Assembly (NCBI GenBank): GCA_013817025.1
Contig: JACDDK010000039.1
Location: 1 to 7,973 of the forward strand
Origin: Rubrobacter sp.
GTDB taxonomy: Bacteria; Actinomycetota; Rubrobacteria; Rubrobacterales; Rubrobacteraceae
Length of the DNA: 7,973 nucleotides
Direction: 5' to 3'
Shown: positions 1-6,141 of the stretch, in pieces
How positions within the stretch are numbered: the stretch's first letter is position 1
How the letters are laid out: the number at the start of each line of letters is the position of its first letter
The notes under the pieces: model-generated
Seen by the model: the letters and a program-made list of their open reading frames with translations, nothing else
Database searches by the model: none
What the model was told of the DNA's origin: nothing
Position numbers and translations under genes: made by a program

Positions 1-1
1 C

Positions 2-514
2 CGGTCGGCGCTCGCGGAGCGGTCACTGTACCCCTGGCTCGTGGCCTCACAGACGCTGCCGGTCATAGCCGTGGCACCCGTGCTCGTGACGTGGTTCGGG
101 TACGGATCGCTTCCAAAAGTGCTCGTGGTTATACTGTTCTGCTTCTTCCCGATCACGGTCTCCGTCGTGGATGGCCTGCGGGCCACGGACCCTGACTTGC
201 TCCGCCTGATGCGCTCCTTCGGCGCGAGTCGCCGCAAGACGTTCTTCATGGTCGAAGCGCCGGGAGCCTTGCCGTTCGTCTTCGGTGGGTTGCGCCTCGC
301 GGTGACCTACTGCGTCGTCGGGGCGGTTATAGGGGAGTGGGTCGGGTCGAGCGAGGGGTTGGGGTTTTTAATGATCCAGGACAAAAATCAGTTCGAGACC
401 CCGCGCCTCTTCGCCGAGATCGCCCTCTTGTCCGCGATGGGCGTCTCTCTGTTCCTCGCCGTCACGCTCGCCCAGCGCCTGCTCGCCCCCTGGACGTTGC
501 GGCGCGACGCATGA
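2..514 (+). CDS. ABC transporter permease, 3' part (thiamine-precursor / NitT-TauT type)
   Basis: This is the C-terminal part of an integral membrane permease of the binding-protein-dependent family. The reading frame is open to the left window edge, so the start is missing; the GTG at 41 is an internal valine. Residues just inside the window (RSLYPWLVASQTLPVIAVAP) match the conserved region ahead of the coupling loop in SsuC/TauC/ThiX permeases. The coupling (EAA) loop is clear around 'LMRSFGASRRKTFFMVEAPG' followed by ALPFVFGGLR, which contacts the ATPase. Hydrophobic helices lie on both sides, and the last one is followed by a basic tail. The next gene cluster begins 30 nt downstream with a TPP riboswitch and a ThiY-type binding protein, so ThiX of a ThiXYZ importer is the likely identity. 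The family assignment is secure, but the substrate is inferred only from neighbours. The ATPase subunit is not in the window and may lie upstream. Confidence 0.9.
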   Translation, partial: RSALAERSLYPWLVASQTLPVIAVAPVLVTWFGYGSLPKVLVVILFCFFPITVSVVDGLRATDPDLLRLMRSFGASRRKTFFMVEAPGALPFVFGGLRLAVTYCVVGAVIGEWVGSSEGLGFLMIQDKNQFETPRLFAEIALLSAMGVSLFLAVTLAQRLLAPWTLRRDA

Positions 515-525
515 CCATCTATGCT
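497..525 (+). promoter_or_regulatory. Candidate sigma-70-type promoter ahead of the TPP riboswitch
   Basis: TTGCGG (497-502) and TATGCT (520-525) are separated by 17 nt. They match the -35 consensus at 3 of 6 positions and the -10 at 4 of 6. The predicted transcription start near 532 is about a dozen bases before the first aptamer helix, where a riboswitch promoter should be. The element overlaps the 3' end of the permease gene. If it is not real, the riboswitch lies inside one long transcript. The match is modest and judged by eye. Confidence 0.35.
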
Positions 526-543
526 GGACCCGGCACGGCAATA

Positions 544-634
544 CACGGCGGAGCCCCCTCCCGAGGGCGGCTGAGAGTCGGCGAGAGCCGAGACGCTTTG
601 AACCTGATGTGGGTAATTCCACCGGAAGGGAGTG
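544..634 (+). promoter_or_regulatory. TPP riboswitch aptamer (thi box)
   Basis: Both conserved cores of the TPP aptamer are present: CTGAGA (571-576) in the pyrimidine-binding arm, and TTTGAACCTGAT (597-608) leading into the diphosphate-binding arm. Helices I can draw are P1 CAC 544-546 with GTG 632-634 (short), P2 GCG 548-550 with CGC 594-596, and P3 from about 553-559 with 564-571 including a bulged C. P4 is CCT 603-605 with AGG 627-629, and P5 is GTGG 609-612 with CCAC 619-622. An extra hairpin, TCGGC/GCCGA with a GAGA tetraloop (578-591), is inserted after CTGAGA and corresponds to the optional stem seen in some members. The aptamer binds thiamine diphosphate and should repress the thiY-thiD-thiM-thiW genes downstream. 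The identification is very secure; the exact P1 boundary is not. Confidence 0.95.
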
Positions 635-719
635 AACCTCATGGAAACCATCCCGTAACCCCTCCTCACGACGCAACTCGCCCTTCGGCGTCCGTCCAAA
701 ATTATCTATGGGAGGTATC
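635..719 (+). promoter_or_regulatory. Riboswitch expression platform with sequestered thiY ribosome binding site
   Basis: This 85-nt leader joins the aptamer to thiY. The ribosome binding site GGGAGG (710-715) can pair with CCTCCT (661-666), forming five Watson-Crick pairs and one G-U. The pairing would enclose a second hairpin (GACGC 670-674 with GCGTC 688-692, or the tighter CGCC 679-682 with GGCG 687-690). The same CTCCT (662-666) can instead pair with GGGAG (628-632), the 3' edge of the aptamer. Ligand binding should hold 628-632 in P4 and P1, leaving CCTCCT free to mask the ribosome site. I see no terminator hairpin with a U-tract, so control is more likely translational than by attenuation. 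The pairings are read from sequence; the switching model is inference. Confidence 0.55.
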
Positions 720-1709
720 TTGAGAAAGACCGCAATGCTTCTGCTCGTCTGCGCCCTGTGCGCCGCGCTCGTATCGTGTGGTGCGGCTTCGAATCAGGGC
801 GATGGACCTGAGAAAGTAACGCTCACGCTCGACTGGTATCCGAATGCGGACCACGCCGGGATCTACGCGGCGCAACAACAGGGATTTTTCGACGACGCTG
901 GACTCGACGTCAAGATCCGTCAGCCTTCGGACCCGGCCTCGGTCCTGCAACTGGTGGCCGCCGGGCGCAGCGAGTTCGGTGTCTCCTACGAGAACGAGAT
1001 GACCAACGCCGCCATCCGGGACATCCCCGTCCAATCGGTCATGGCGATCATGCAAGAACCCCTGAACTCGATCATCAGCCTGAAGAAAGCCGGAATAACA
1101 GAACCGGAAGACCTCGCCGGAAAGAAGATCGGCTACGCCGGCCAATCCTTCGGGACCGCCGTCATAGATACCGTGCTGCGCGAGGCCGGCGAAGACCCCA
1201 AAAGCGTCGAGAAGGTAAACGTCGGCTACGACCTGCGACCCGCGCTTACTTCCGGGCGCGTGGACGCCGTCGTGGACGCTTACTGGAACATCGAGGCCGT
1301 GGAACTCGCCCAGGAAGGCTTCGAGACGAACGTCGTAAGACTCCCCGACGTCGGCGTACCCAACTACAACGAGTTGGTCGTCGCAACCGGCGACCGCTAC
1401 GCAAAACAGAACCCGCAAGTCGTCCGGGACTTTGTCGACGCACTGGTAAAGGGCCACCAGTACGCCCTGGATCACCCCGACTCCACCCGCGAAGCTCTGT
1501 TGAAAGCCAACGAGGAACTAGACCCCGAGGTAGCCACCGAGACCCTGGACCTGACCGTCCCCATCTTCGACGCCGAACGCATCGGCTACCAGGACCCGCA
1601 AGAGTGGAAAGCTTACGTCGATTGGTCCGTCGAGAACGGCGTACTGAAAGAGAAAGTCGAGGTCGACGAGGTAATGACCAACGAGTATCTGCCGAAGGCC
1701 ACGTCGTGA
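720..1709 (+). CDS. thiY: ThiY-type substrate-binding lipoprotein (NMT1/THI5-like), thiamine pyrimidine precursor ABC importer
   Basis: This is an extracytoplasmic binding protein that should capture a thiamine pyrimidine precursor, such as formylaminopyrimidine or HMP, and hand it to the ABC permease. I start it at TTG 720 because GGGAGG (710-715) lies immediately upstream; the in-frame ATG at 708 overlaps that ribosome site. The product is 329 residues. A lipoprotein signal is clear: RK at residues 2-3, a hydrophobic stretch, then lipobox LVSC with the lipidated Cys at residue 20. The mature part opens with LTLDWYPNADHAGIY (about 35-49), the signature of the THI5/NMT1-like family, and continues with a GLDVKI motif, FGVSY, and an IGYAGQ hinge segment. 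Control by the TPP riboswitch and a 4-nt overlap with thiD support a thiamine role. Related RibY proteins bind flavin precursors, so the exact ligand is inferred from context. Confidence 0.88.
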   Translation: MRKTAMLLLVCALCAALVSCGAASNQGDGPEKVTLTLDWYPNADHAGIYAAQQQGFFDDAGLDVKIRQPSDPASVLQLVAAGRSEFGVSYENEMTNAAIRDIPVQSVMAIMQEPLNSIISLKKAGITEPEDLAGKKIGYAGQSFGTAVIDTVLREAGEDPKSVEKVNVGYDLRPALTSGRVDAVVDAYWNIEAVELAQEGFETNVVRLPDVGVPNYNELVVATGDRYAKQNPQVVRDFVDALVKGHQYALDHPDSTREALLKANEELDPEVATETLDLTVPIFDAERIGYQDPQEWKAYVDWSVENGVLKEKVEVDEVMTNEYLPKATS

Positions 1710-2500
1710 AGAAAGTCTTGAGCATAGCCACCAGCGACTCCGGCGCGGGGGCCGGTATTCAGGCGGACCTGAAAGCGTTCCTGCGCTGCGGTGTCTACGG
1801 GACGACCGCCATCGTCGCCACCACCGCCCAGAACACCGTGGGCGTGAGCGGCATCCACGCGCTGCCGCCCGAGGTGGCGGTAGAGCAGATCGAAGCCGTG
1901 GCCGAGGACATCGGCGTGGACGCCGTGAAGACCGGTATGCTATTCAACGCCGAAATAATCTCCGCCGTCGCCGAGACCGTCCAGCGCCTGAAGCTCCCGA
2001 ACCTCGTCATCGACCCGGTGATGGTCGCCGAGAGCGGGGCCGTCCTTTTGGAGTCGGATGCCATCGAGACGTACAAGACCGAGCTCTTCCCGCTCGCCGC
2101 CGCTATCACCCCGAACTTCAACGAAGCCTTCGCCCTGCTCGGCGAAACCCCCGACGAGGACCACGTCGAGGACTGCGCCGTCACGCTACACGCCCTCGGA
2201 CCCGCAGCCGTCGTTATCACCGGCGGCCACACCGCATCCGGCGCGGACCTGCTCTACGATGGGAGTGGCTTCACGAAGATTGAAGGTCCTATCCACGCCA
2301 AGAACGCCGCGCACGGTTCGGGCTGCACGCATTCGTCTTCGTTGGCGAGCTTTCTGGCGCTGGGATTCGGCGTCGAGGGGGCGGCCCGGCGGGCGCGGGC
2401 GGTCGCTTCGGAGGCCGTCGAGTATGGGCTAGAGGAGATCGGGGCCGGGGCCGGGCCGGTTCACGCGCTCGGTAAAATCCTGAAAGGAGTTGGGAAATGA
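1706..2500 (+). CDS. thiD: Hydroxymethylpyrimidine / phosphomethylpyrimidine kinase ThiD
   Basis: ThiD phosphorylates 4-amino-5-hydroxymethyl-2-methylpyrimidine twice, giving HMP-PP, the pyrimidine substrate of ThiE. It is a cytosolic ribokinase-fold enzyme. I choose the GTG at 1706, which overlaps the thiY stop (GTGA) and has GAAGG (1694-1698) seven bases upstream. The frame is open further left to 1604, but the extra 34 residues are an arginine-rich shadow of thiY. The product is 264 residues, normal for stand-alone ThiD. Motifs in order are TSDSGAGAGIQADLKAF (9-25), the substrate and glycine-rich N-terminus; VDAVKTGML (71-79); IDPVMVAESG (102-111); TPNFNEA (135-141); TGGH (172-175); and the anion-hole/active-site HGSGCTHSS (203-211). 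The last carries Ser where many ThiD have Thr (HGTGCT), a conservative variant. No ThiE fusion is present. Translational coupling to thiY and thiM implies control by the TPP riboswitch. Confidence 0.95.
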   Translation: MKKVLSIATSDSGAGAGIQADLKAFLRCGVYGTTAIVATTAQNTVGVSGIHALPPEVAVEQIEAVAEDIGVDAVKTGMLFNAEIISAVAETVQRLKLPNLVIDPVMVAESGAVLLESDAIETYKTELFPLAAAITPNFNEAFALLGETPDEDHVEDCAVTLHALGPAAVVITGGHTASGADLLYDGSGFTKIEGPIHAKNAAHGSGCTHSSSLASFLALGFGVEGAARRARAVASEAVEYGLEEIGAGAGPVHALGKILKGVGK

Positions 2501-3297
2501 ACGCACCGGAGACCCTGCGGAGGCTCGCCGAGGAGCGGCCGCTGGTACATCATCTAACGAACTACGTCACGGTAAACCTCGTGGCGAACGTGACGCTGTG
2601 TACGGGGGCTTTGCCGGTCATGGCGCACGCGGTCGAAGAGGTCGAGGAGATGGCGGCGGTCGCCTCGGCGCTCGTCATCAACATGGGGACTCTGGACCCC
2701 GAGTGGATAGAGGCCATGATCCGGGCCGGCAAAGAAGCCAACCGCCGGAACATACCGGTAATTTTCGACCCCGTAGGCGCGGGCGCGACTAATTTCCGAA
2801 CCACGATGCCCGAGAAACTCCTCTCCGAGATAGATTTCGCCGCCATAGTCGGCAACGCCGGGGAGATAGCCACCCTCGCCGGTATGCAGGCCGAAGTCCG
2901 CGGCGTGGAGAGCATCGGCGGCGACGCGAAAGCCGCCGCGGTAAAAGCCGCCCGGAGCCTTGGCGCAACCGTCGCCGCCACCGGCCCGACCGACTATGTG
3001 AGCGACGGCGACAAACTCCTCGCCATCGAGAACGGCCATCCCCTCATGGGTCGCATCGTCGGGAGCGGCTGCGCCTCGACCGCCGCTATCGGCTGCTTCG
3101 CCGCTGTCGGAGGAGCGAACGTTGAAACCGTCGCTGGAGCACTCGCGTACTTCGGGCGCGCTGGAGAGATTGCGGCGGAGAAGTCCGATGGTCCCGGCAC
3201 CTTCGAGCCGCGCTTTTTGGATGCTCTGGCGGCGCTTGCCGCGGAGCCGGATCCGCTCGAAGGCAAACTAAAGATAAGGGAGGAAGAAGTTGGATAA
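2497..3297 (+). CDS. thiM: Hydroxyethylthiazole kinase ThiM
   Basis: ThiM phosphorylates salvaged 4-methyl-5-(2-hydroxyethyl)thiazole, giving the thiazole phosphate used by ThiE. It is a ribokinase-like salvage enzyme that usually acts as a trimer. The ATG at 2497 overlaps the thiD stop (ATGA) and follows AAAGGAG (2483-2489) at good spacing. The 266-residue length is typical. Family motifs are PLVHHLTNYVTVN (15-27), GALPVMAHAVEEVEEMA (37-53), the thiazole-binding region; INMGTL (61-66); FDPVGAGAT (90-98); GNAGEIATLAG (119-129); TGPTDYVSDG (162-171); and the nucleotide/anion-hole loop GSGCASTAAIG (189-199), with the conserved Cys at 192. All expected core residues appear intact. The gene overlaps thiW by 8 nt, pairing thiazole kinase with a proposed thiazole importer. 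ThiM rather than ThiD homology is unambiguous. Confidence 0.95.
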   Translation: MNAPETLRRLAEERPLVHHLTNYVTVNLVANVTLCTGALPVMAHAVEEVEEMAAVASALVINMGTLDPEWIEAMIRAGKEANRRNIPVIFDPVGAGATNFRTTMPEKLLSEIDFAAIVGNAGEIATLAGMQAEVRGVESIGGDAKAAAVKAARSLGATVAATGPTDYVSDGDKLLAIENGHPLMGRIVGSGCASTAAIGCFAAVGGANVETVAGALAYFGRAGEIAAEKSDGPGTFEPRFLDALAALAAEPDPLEGKLKIREEEVG

Positions 3298-3802
3298 TCC
3301 CGCTCGCGGCGGAGGTCAAAGCCGCATCACGACCCGCAACCTGGTGTTGGCGGCGCTCTTTGCGGGGATGGGGGTGTTGCTCTCGTCGTTCGCCGTGCCG
3401 GTTGGCGGGGCGAAGGTCTTCCCGTTCCAGCACGCCATCAACGTCGTGGCCGGGGTCCTGCTCGGGCCGTGGTGGGCGGCGGGTTCGGCGCTTATCACCG
3501 CAACCTTGCGGTTCTCTCTGGGGACGGGGAGTTTGTTCGCGTTTCCGGGGAGTCCTTTCGGGGCGATAGCCGTGGGACTCGCGTACCGTTTCCTGCGCCG
3601 GGACGAGGCTGCGTTCTTCGAGCCGGTTGGGACGGTTTTGATCGGGGCGACGCTTGGGGCGGTCTTGATCTCGCCGTTCCTGGGAGAGTCTGGCGGCGGC
3701 CTGATCGCGCTGATGACCGCCTTCGCCCTCTCCAGCATCCCCGGCGCGATCCTCGGCTACATCGCCCTAAAAGCCCTCCGTAAGACCGGCACCATCGACT
3801 GA
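3290..3802 (+). CDS. thiW: ThiW, predicted thiazole-specific ECF transporter S component
   Basis: ThiW is a small integral membrane protein of the energy-coupling-factor class. It is proposed to bind the thiamine thiazole moiety and work with a shared ATPase/EcfT module, none of which is visible here. I start at TTG 3290: GGGAGG (3278-3283) sits six bases upstream, and the start overlaps the thiM stop by 8 nt. The 170-residue length suits an S component. About six hydrophobic segments are seen (roughly 17-36, 45-63, 64-80, 88-102, 113-130 and 135-157). The family signature is clear in AKVFPFQHAINVVAGVLLGP (41-60) and GTGSLFAFPGSPFGA (78-92), where the FPFQH and FAFPGS blocks are diagnostic for ThiW. 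Adjacency to thiM fits the usual thiW-thiM pairing. The substrate rests on comparative genomics of the family. This is the last gene of the riboswitch-led set. Confidence 0.9.
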   Translation: MDNPARGGGQSRITTRNLVLAALFAGMGVLLSSFAVPVGGAKVFPFQHAINVVAGVLLGPWWAAGSALITATLRFSLGTGSLFAFPGSPFGAIAVGLAYRFLRRDEAAFFEPVGTVLIGATLGAVLISPFLGESGGGLIALMTAFALSSIPGAILGYIALKALRKTGTID

Positions 3803-3818
3803 ACTGTACGATCCTTCC

Positions 3819-3847
3819 TGGACGCCGGCTCGTAATTAGCTTATCTT
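3819..3847 (+). promoter_or_regulatory. Candidate promoter for the DUF2071-thiE-thiL operon, giving a leaderless mRNA
   Basis: TGGACG (3819-3824) and TATCTT (3842-3847) are separated by exactly 17 nt. Each matches its consensus hexamer at 4 of 6 positions. A start six or seven bases beyond the -10 falls on or next to the A of the ATG at 3854. No Shine-Dalgarno sequence precedes that ATG (the bases are pyrimidine-rich), which fits leaderless initiation, a common mode in actinobacteria. The site lies in the only non-overlapping gap between thiW and thiL longer than about 15 nt. It is predicted by eye only. Confidence 0.45.
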
Positions 3848-3853
3848 CACCCC

Positions 3854-4621
3854 ATGAGAGAGACGTTCGAGCCGGCAAAGGTCCTGAGCCTTGGAGAGCA
3901 TCGCCCCTACCCGCTCCCGCGCGGCCCGTGGGCTATCAGCATGAGCTGGCACGACCTGCTGTTCATGCACTGGCCCGTCCCGGTAGAGTGGTTGCGGCCC
4001 CACATCCCACCCGCCCTGGAGATAGACACCTTTGACGGCTCGGCTTGGCTGGCCGTCGTCCCGTTCCGCATGAACGGCGTCCGACCGCATTTCCTGCCCG
4101 CCGTGCCGTCGCTCTCGAATTTTCCGGAGCTGAACCTTCGCACCTACGTCACACATAACGGAAGACCCGGCATCTGGTTCTTCTCCCTCGACGCCCACAA
4201 CAAAGCCGCCGTCCGCCTTGCCCGCGCCACATTCGACCTGCCGTACTTCGACGCGGAGATATCCTTCGAGCAGCGGGACGATACAGTGCATTACCGGAGC
4301 GTCCGCACGCATCGGAACGCTCCCCCGGCGCGCTTCGAGGCCCATTATCGGCCCGTGGGCAACGCTGAGGAACACGGCGCAGGTTCCATCGAGAACTTCC
4401 TGACCGAGCGTTACTGTCTATACTCCGCGGATGGGCGCGGGCGGGTCCGGCGCGGGGACGTGCATCATCGGCTGTGGCCGCTCCAGAGGGCCGAGGTCGA
4501 GGTGGAGACGCTGGAGATGACCGGCCAGATCGGGTTGAAGCTCCCTGACACTCAACCGCTACTACACTATTCCCGCCGCCTCGACGTGCTAGCCTGGCCG
4601 CCAAGAAAGGTGGATACATGA
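3854..4621 (+). CDS. DUF2071 (YqjF-like) family protein of unknown function
   Basis: This is a full-length member of the DUF2071/YqjF family, which is related in fold to acetoacetate decarboxylase; no reaction is established. The ATG at 3854 is the natural start because the family core begins at about residue 26 (PWAISMSWHDLLFMHWPVP). The 255-residue length is typical. Conserved blocks follow: DTFDGSAWLAVVPFRM (58-73), FPELNLRTYV (90-99), GIWFFSLDA (106-114), LPYFDAE (129-135), FLTERYCLY (182-190), and HHRLWPLQ (204-211). No signal peptide or membrane helix is seen, so it should be cytosolic. No ribosome binding site precedes the ATG, unlike all the thi genes here, which suggests leaderless translation. 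Its stop overlaps the thiE start (ATGA), so it is co-transcribed with thiE. Whether it acts in thiamine metabolism is unknown; an operon hitchhiker is possible. Confidence 0.9.
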   Translation: MRETFEPAKVLSLGEHRPYPLPRGPWAISMSWHDLLFMHWPVPVEWLRPHIPPALEIDTFDGSAWLAVVPFRMNGVRPHFLPAVPSLSNFPELNLRTYVTHNGRPGIWFFSLDAHNKAAVRLARATFDLPYFDAEISFEQRDDTVHYRSVRTHRNAPPARFEAHYRPVGNAEEHGAGSIENFLTERYCLYSADGRGRVRRGDVHHRLWPLQRAEVEVETLEMTGQIGLKLPDTQPLLHYSRRLDVLAWPPRKVDT

Positions 4622-5244
4622 ATCCCAAAGAAGCCCTCGCAAACGCTCGCCTGCTCCTCGTCACCGACCCGCGCCCGGACCTCGTAGAGCGCGTAACCGC
4701 CGGTGTGCGGGGTGGCGTGGACATCGTGCAACTGCGAGACAAACATGCTACCCGCGAAGAGCTGCGGCCACTCGCCGAAGAGCTTCGAGAGGTTTGCGAG
4801 CGTGGCGGCGCGCTCTTTACCGTCAACGACGACATCGAGCTTGCACGACTCTCCGGCGCGGATGGCATCCACCTCGGCGGCGACGACGCCACAACCACCC
4901 AGGCCCGCTCCACCCTCGGCCTGGATACGGTAATAGGACGCTCCGCCGGCGGCTTGGAAGAGGCTCGCGCCGCCGTGAAGGATGGAGCGGACTATCTCGG
5001 CGTAGGAGCAGTCTATGCGACGCCCACCAAGCCCGAAGGGCAGGTCGCGGGGTTGGACTTTATCCGGGCGCTCGCCCGCGAGGGGCTATCCGTGCCGTGG
5101 TTCGCCATAGGAGGCGTGACGCTCGACACCGCGCCGGAAGTGGCCGGGGCGGGAGCTCACGGCTTCGCGGTGGTGCGGGCCGTTTTGGACGCCGACAACC
5201 CGGAGGCCGCCGCCCGCGAGTTGCGCGGCCTGCTGCCGCGTTAG
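4618..5244 (+). CDS. thiE: Thiamine-phosphate synthase ThiE
   Basis: ThiE condenses HMP-PP with hydroxyethylthiazole phosphate to give thiamine monophosphate, releasing pyrophosphate. The ATG at 4618 overlaps the DUF2071 stop and follows GAAAGG (4605-4610) at seven bases. The 208-residue TIM-barrel enzyme is normal length. Active-site motifs are VQLRDK (37-42), whose Arg and Lys bind pyrophosphate; VNDD (69-72) and DGIHLGGDD (82-90), for metal binding; IGRSAGG (106-112); VGAVYATPTKPEG (129-141), the Thr-x-Thr-Lys loop; and FAIGGV (162-167), the barrel-end phosphate site. Two departures from the common pattern are seen: HLGGDD where HxGQxD is usual, and SAGG where Ser-Thr/Ala-His is usual. The core residues by alignment from memory (R40, K42, N70, D71, D90, S109, T135, T137, K138) are kept, so it should be active. 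A TenI-like relative is less likely. Confidence 0.93.
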   Translation: MNPKEALANARLLLVTDPRPDLVERVTAGVRGGVDIVQLRDKHATREELRPLAEELREVCERGGALFTVNDDIELARLSGADGIHLGGDDATTTQARSTLGLDTVIGRSAGGLEEARAAVKDGADYLGVGAVYATPTKPEGQVAGLDFIRALAREGLSVPWFAIGGVTLDTAPEVAGAGAHGFAVVRAVLDADNPEAAARELRGLLPR

Positions 5245-5259
5245 CGTGAGGGCTTTGGC

Positions 5260-6141
5260 GTGAGGGCGGATCTCGTCTCGGGTATCCTGCCCGTCCGGCC
5301 CGACGGACGGATGCTTGTTCTCCAACGAACCACCGGAACCTGGGAACCACCCGCCGGTCGTCTCCAGCCTGGCGAGGGTTTTGGGCAAGGCGCCGTGCGC
5401 GAGCTGTACGAGGAGACCGGTATGCTCGTCGCTCCGCAAAAAATACTGGCTACCTGGGTTGGCGAGCGCCCCGGTGGCGGCGCTTTAGCCGCCGTCACCT
5501 ACGCAGCCCGCGTGGGTGCGGAGGTTGGCGCTCGGGAAATCCGGCTCTCCAGTGAGCACCTGGACTGCCGTTGGGTGACATTGGAGGAATGGTTGGATCT
5601 CCCAAGCTGGTGGAGCCGGGAGAATATCGAGCGCGTCGCCGGATCGTTGCGGTCCTTGCCTGACGAGCCCGGTCCGGCACCAGAACCACCACCCGAGCTC
5701 CCAGACGGTGGTCCAGTGTCGGCGATACTGGGCGCGGGGACCGTGATCGTGGACTTCGAGTGGAACGAGCCGCGCGCGCTCCTCATGCGCCGCCGCAAAC
5801 CGCCCGCGGGCCTCTGGGAGAACCCCGGCGGCACCATCGAGCCCGGCGAGAGCTTCGAGTCCTGCGCCCGGCGCGAGCTGTACGAGGAGACCGGCCTGCG
5901 GGCGAAGTTGGAGGCGGCGTGGTGGACGCGGGTCGAACCCTGGAAGGCCCCGGACGACCGGGACTTCTACGCGGGCGTCGGCTTTCTAGCTCGCTACTCC
6001 GAAGGCGAGGTCCGAATGGAGGACGCTGCCCACGACTCGTTTGTCTGGGCTACCGAGGATGAGTGGCGCGAGCTACGCACGTGGTACACCTCCGAAGAGT
6101 CGGACGTACTGTGGACGGAGATAGGTAGAATGCGGCGGTGA
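5260..6141 (+). CDS. Tandem Nudix hydrolase (two Nudix domains), substrate unknown
   Basis: This protein carries two complete Nudix domains in one 293-residue chain. Box 1 (residues 33-55) and box 2 (191-213) both fit GX5EX7REUXEEXGU exactly, including the core RELYEETG, so both should bind divalent metal and hydrolyse a nucleoside-diphosphate-type bond. A proline-rich linker (about 134-152, with PEPPPELPDG) joins the domains. The GTG at 5260 has GAGGG (5248-5252) seven bases upstream and follows thiE by 15 nt. The stop overlaps the next start (GTGA). The two domains differ clearly outside the boxes, so this is not a recent duplication. Other Nudix enzymes, such as E. coli NudJ acting on HMP-PP and TPP and the yeast Tnr3-type domain on damaged TPP, act in thiamine chemistry. 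A related clean-up role is a reasonable guess from context, not shown by sequence. Confidence 0.9.
   Translation: MRADLVSGILPVRPDGRMLVLQRTTGTWEPPAGRLQPGEGFGQGAVRELYEETGMLVAPQKILATWVGERPGGGALAAVTYAARVGAEVGAREIRLSSEHLDCRWVTLEEWLDLPSWWSRENIERVAGSLRSLPDEPGPAPEPPPELPDGGPVSAILGAGTVIVDFEWNEPRALLMRRRKPPAGLWENPGGTIEPGESFESCARRELYEETGLRAKLEAAWWTRVEPWKAPDDRDFYAGVGFLARYSEGEVRMEDAAHDSFVWATEDEWRELRTWYTSEESDVLWTEIGRMRR

Noticed and set aside
708..719. ATG at 708 as the thiY start
   Set aside because: It overlaps the GGGAGG ribosome site that serves TTG 720 and has no ribosome site of its own; it adds only four residues before the signal peptide.
511..723. ATG overlapping the permease stop, opening a 70-codon frame
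   Set aside because: It runs through the TPP aptamer and the thiY ribosome site and gives no protein-like sequence.
702..1475. Long open frame of 257 codons on the reverse strand opposite thiY
   Set aside because: It is antisense to a clear lipoprotein gene, its product resembles no family I know, and GC-rich third positions commonly open such frames.
1604..1705. Upstream extension of thiD to an ATG inside thiY
   Set aside because: The added 34 residues are arginine-rich shadow sequence; GTG 1706 has a ribosome site and starts exactly at the ThiD family boundary.
3803..3853. Possible terminator between thiW and the DUF2071 gene
   Set aside because: I find no stable stem followed by a T-run, so termination here is not supported even though a promoter is plausible.
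4149..4913. Open frame of 254 codons on the reverse strand across DUF2071 and thiE
   Set aside because: It crosses two well-supported genes, and its arginine- and serine-rich composition is typical of an antisense shadow.
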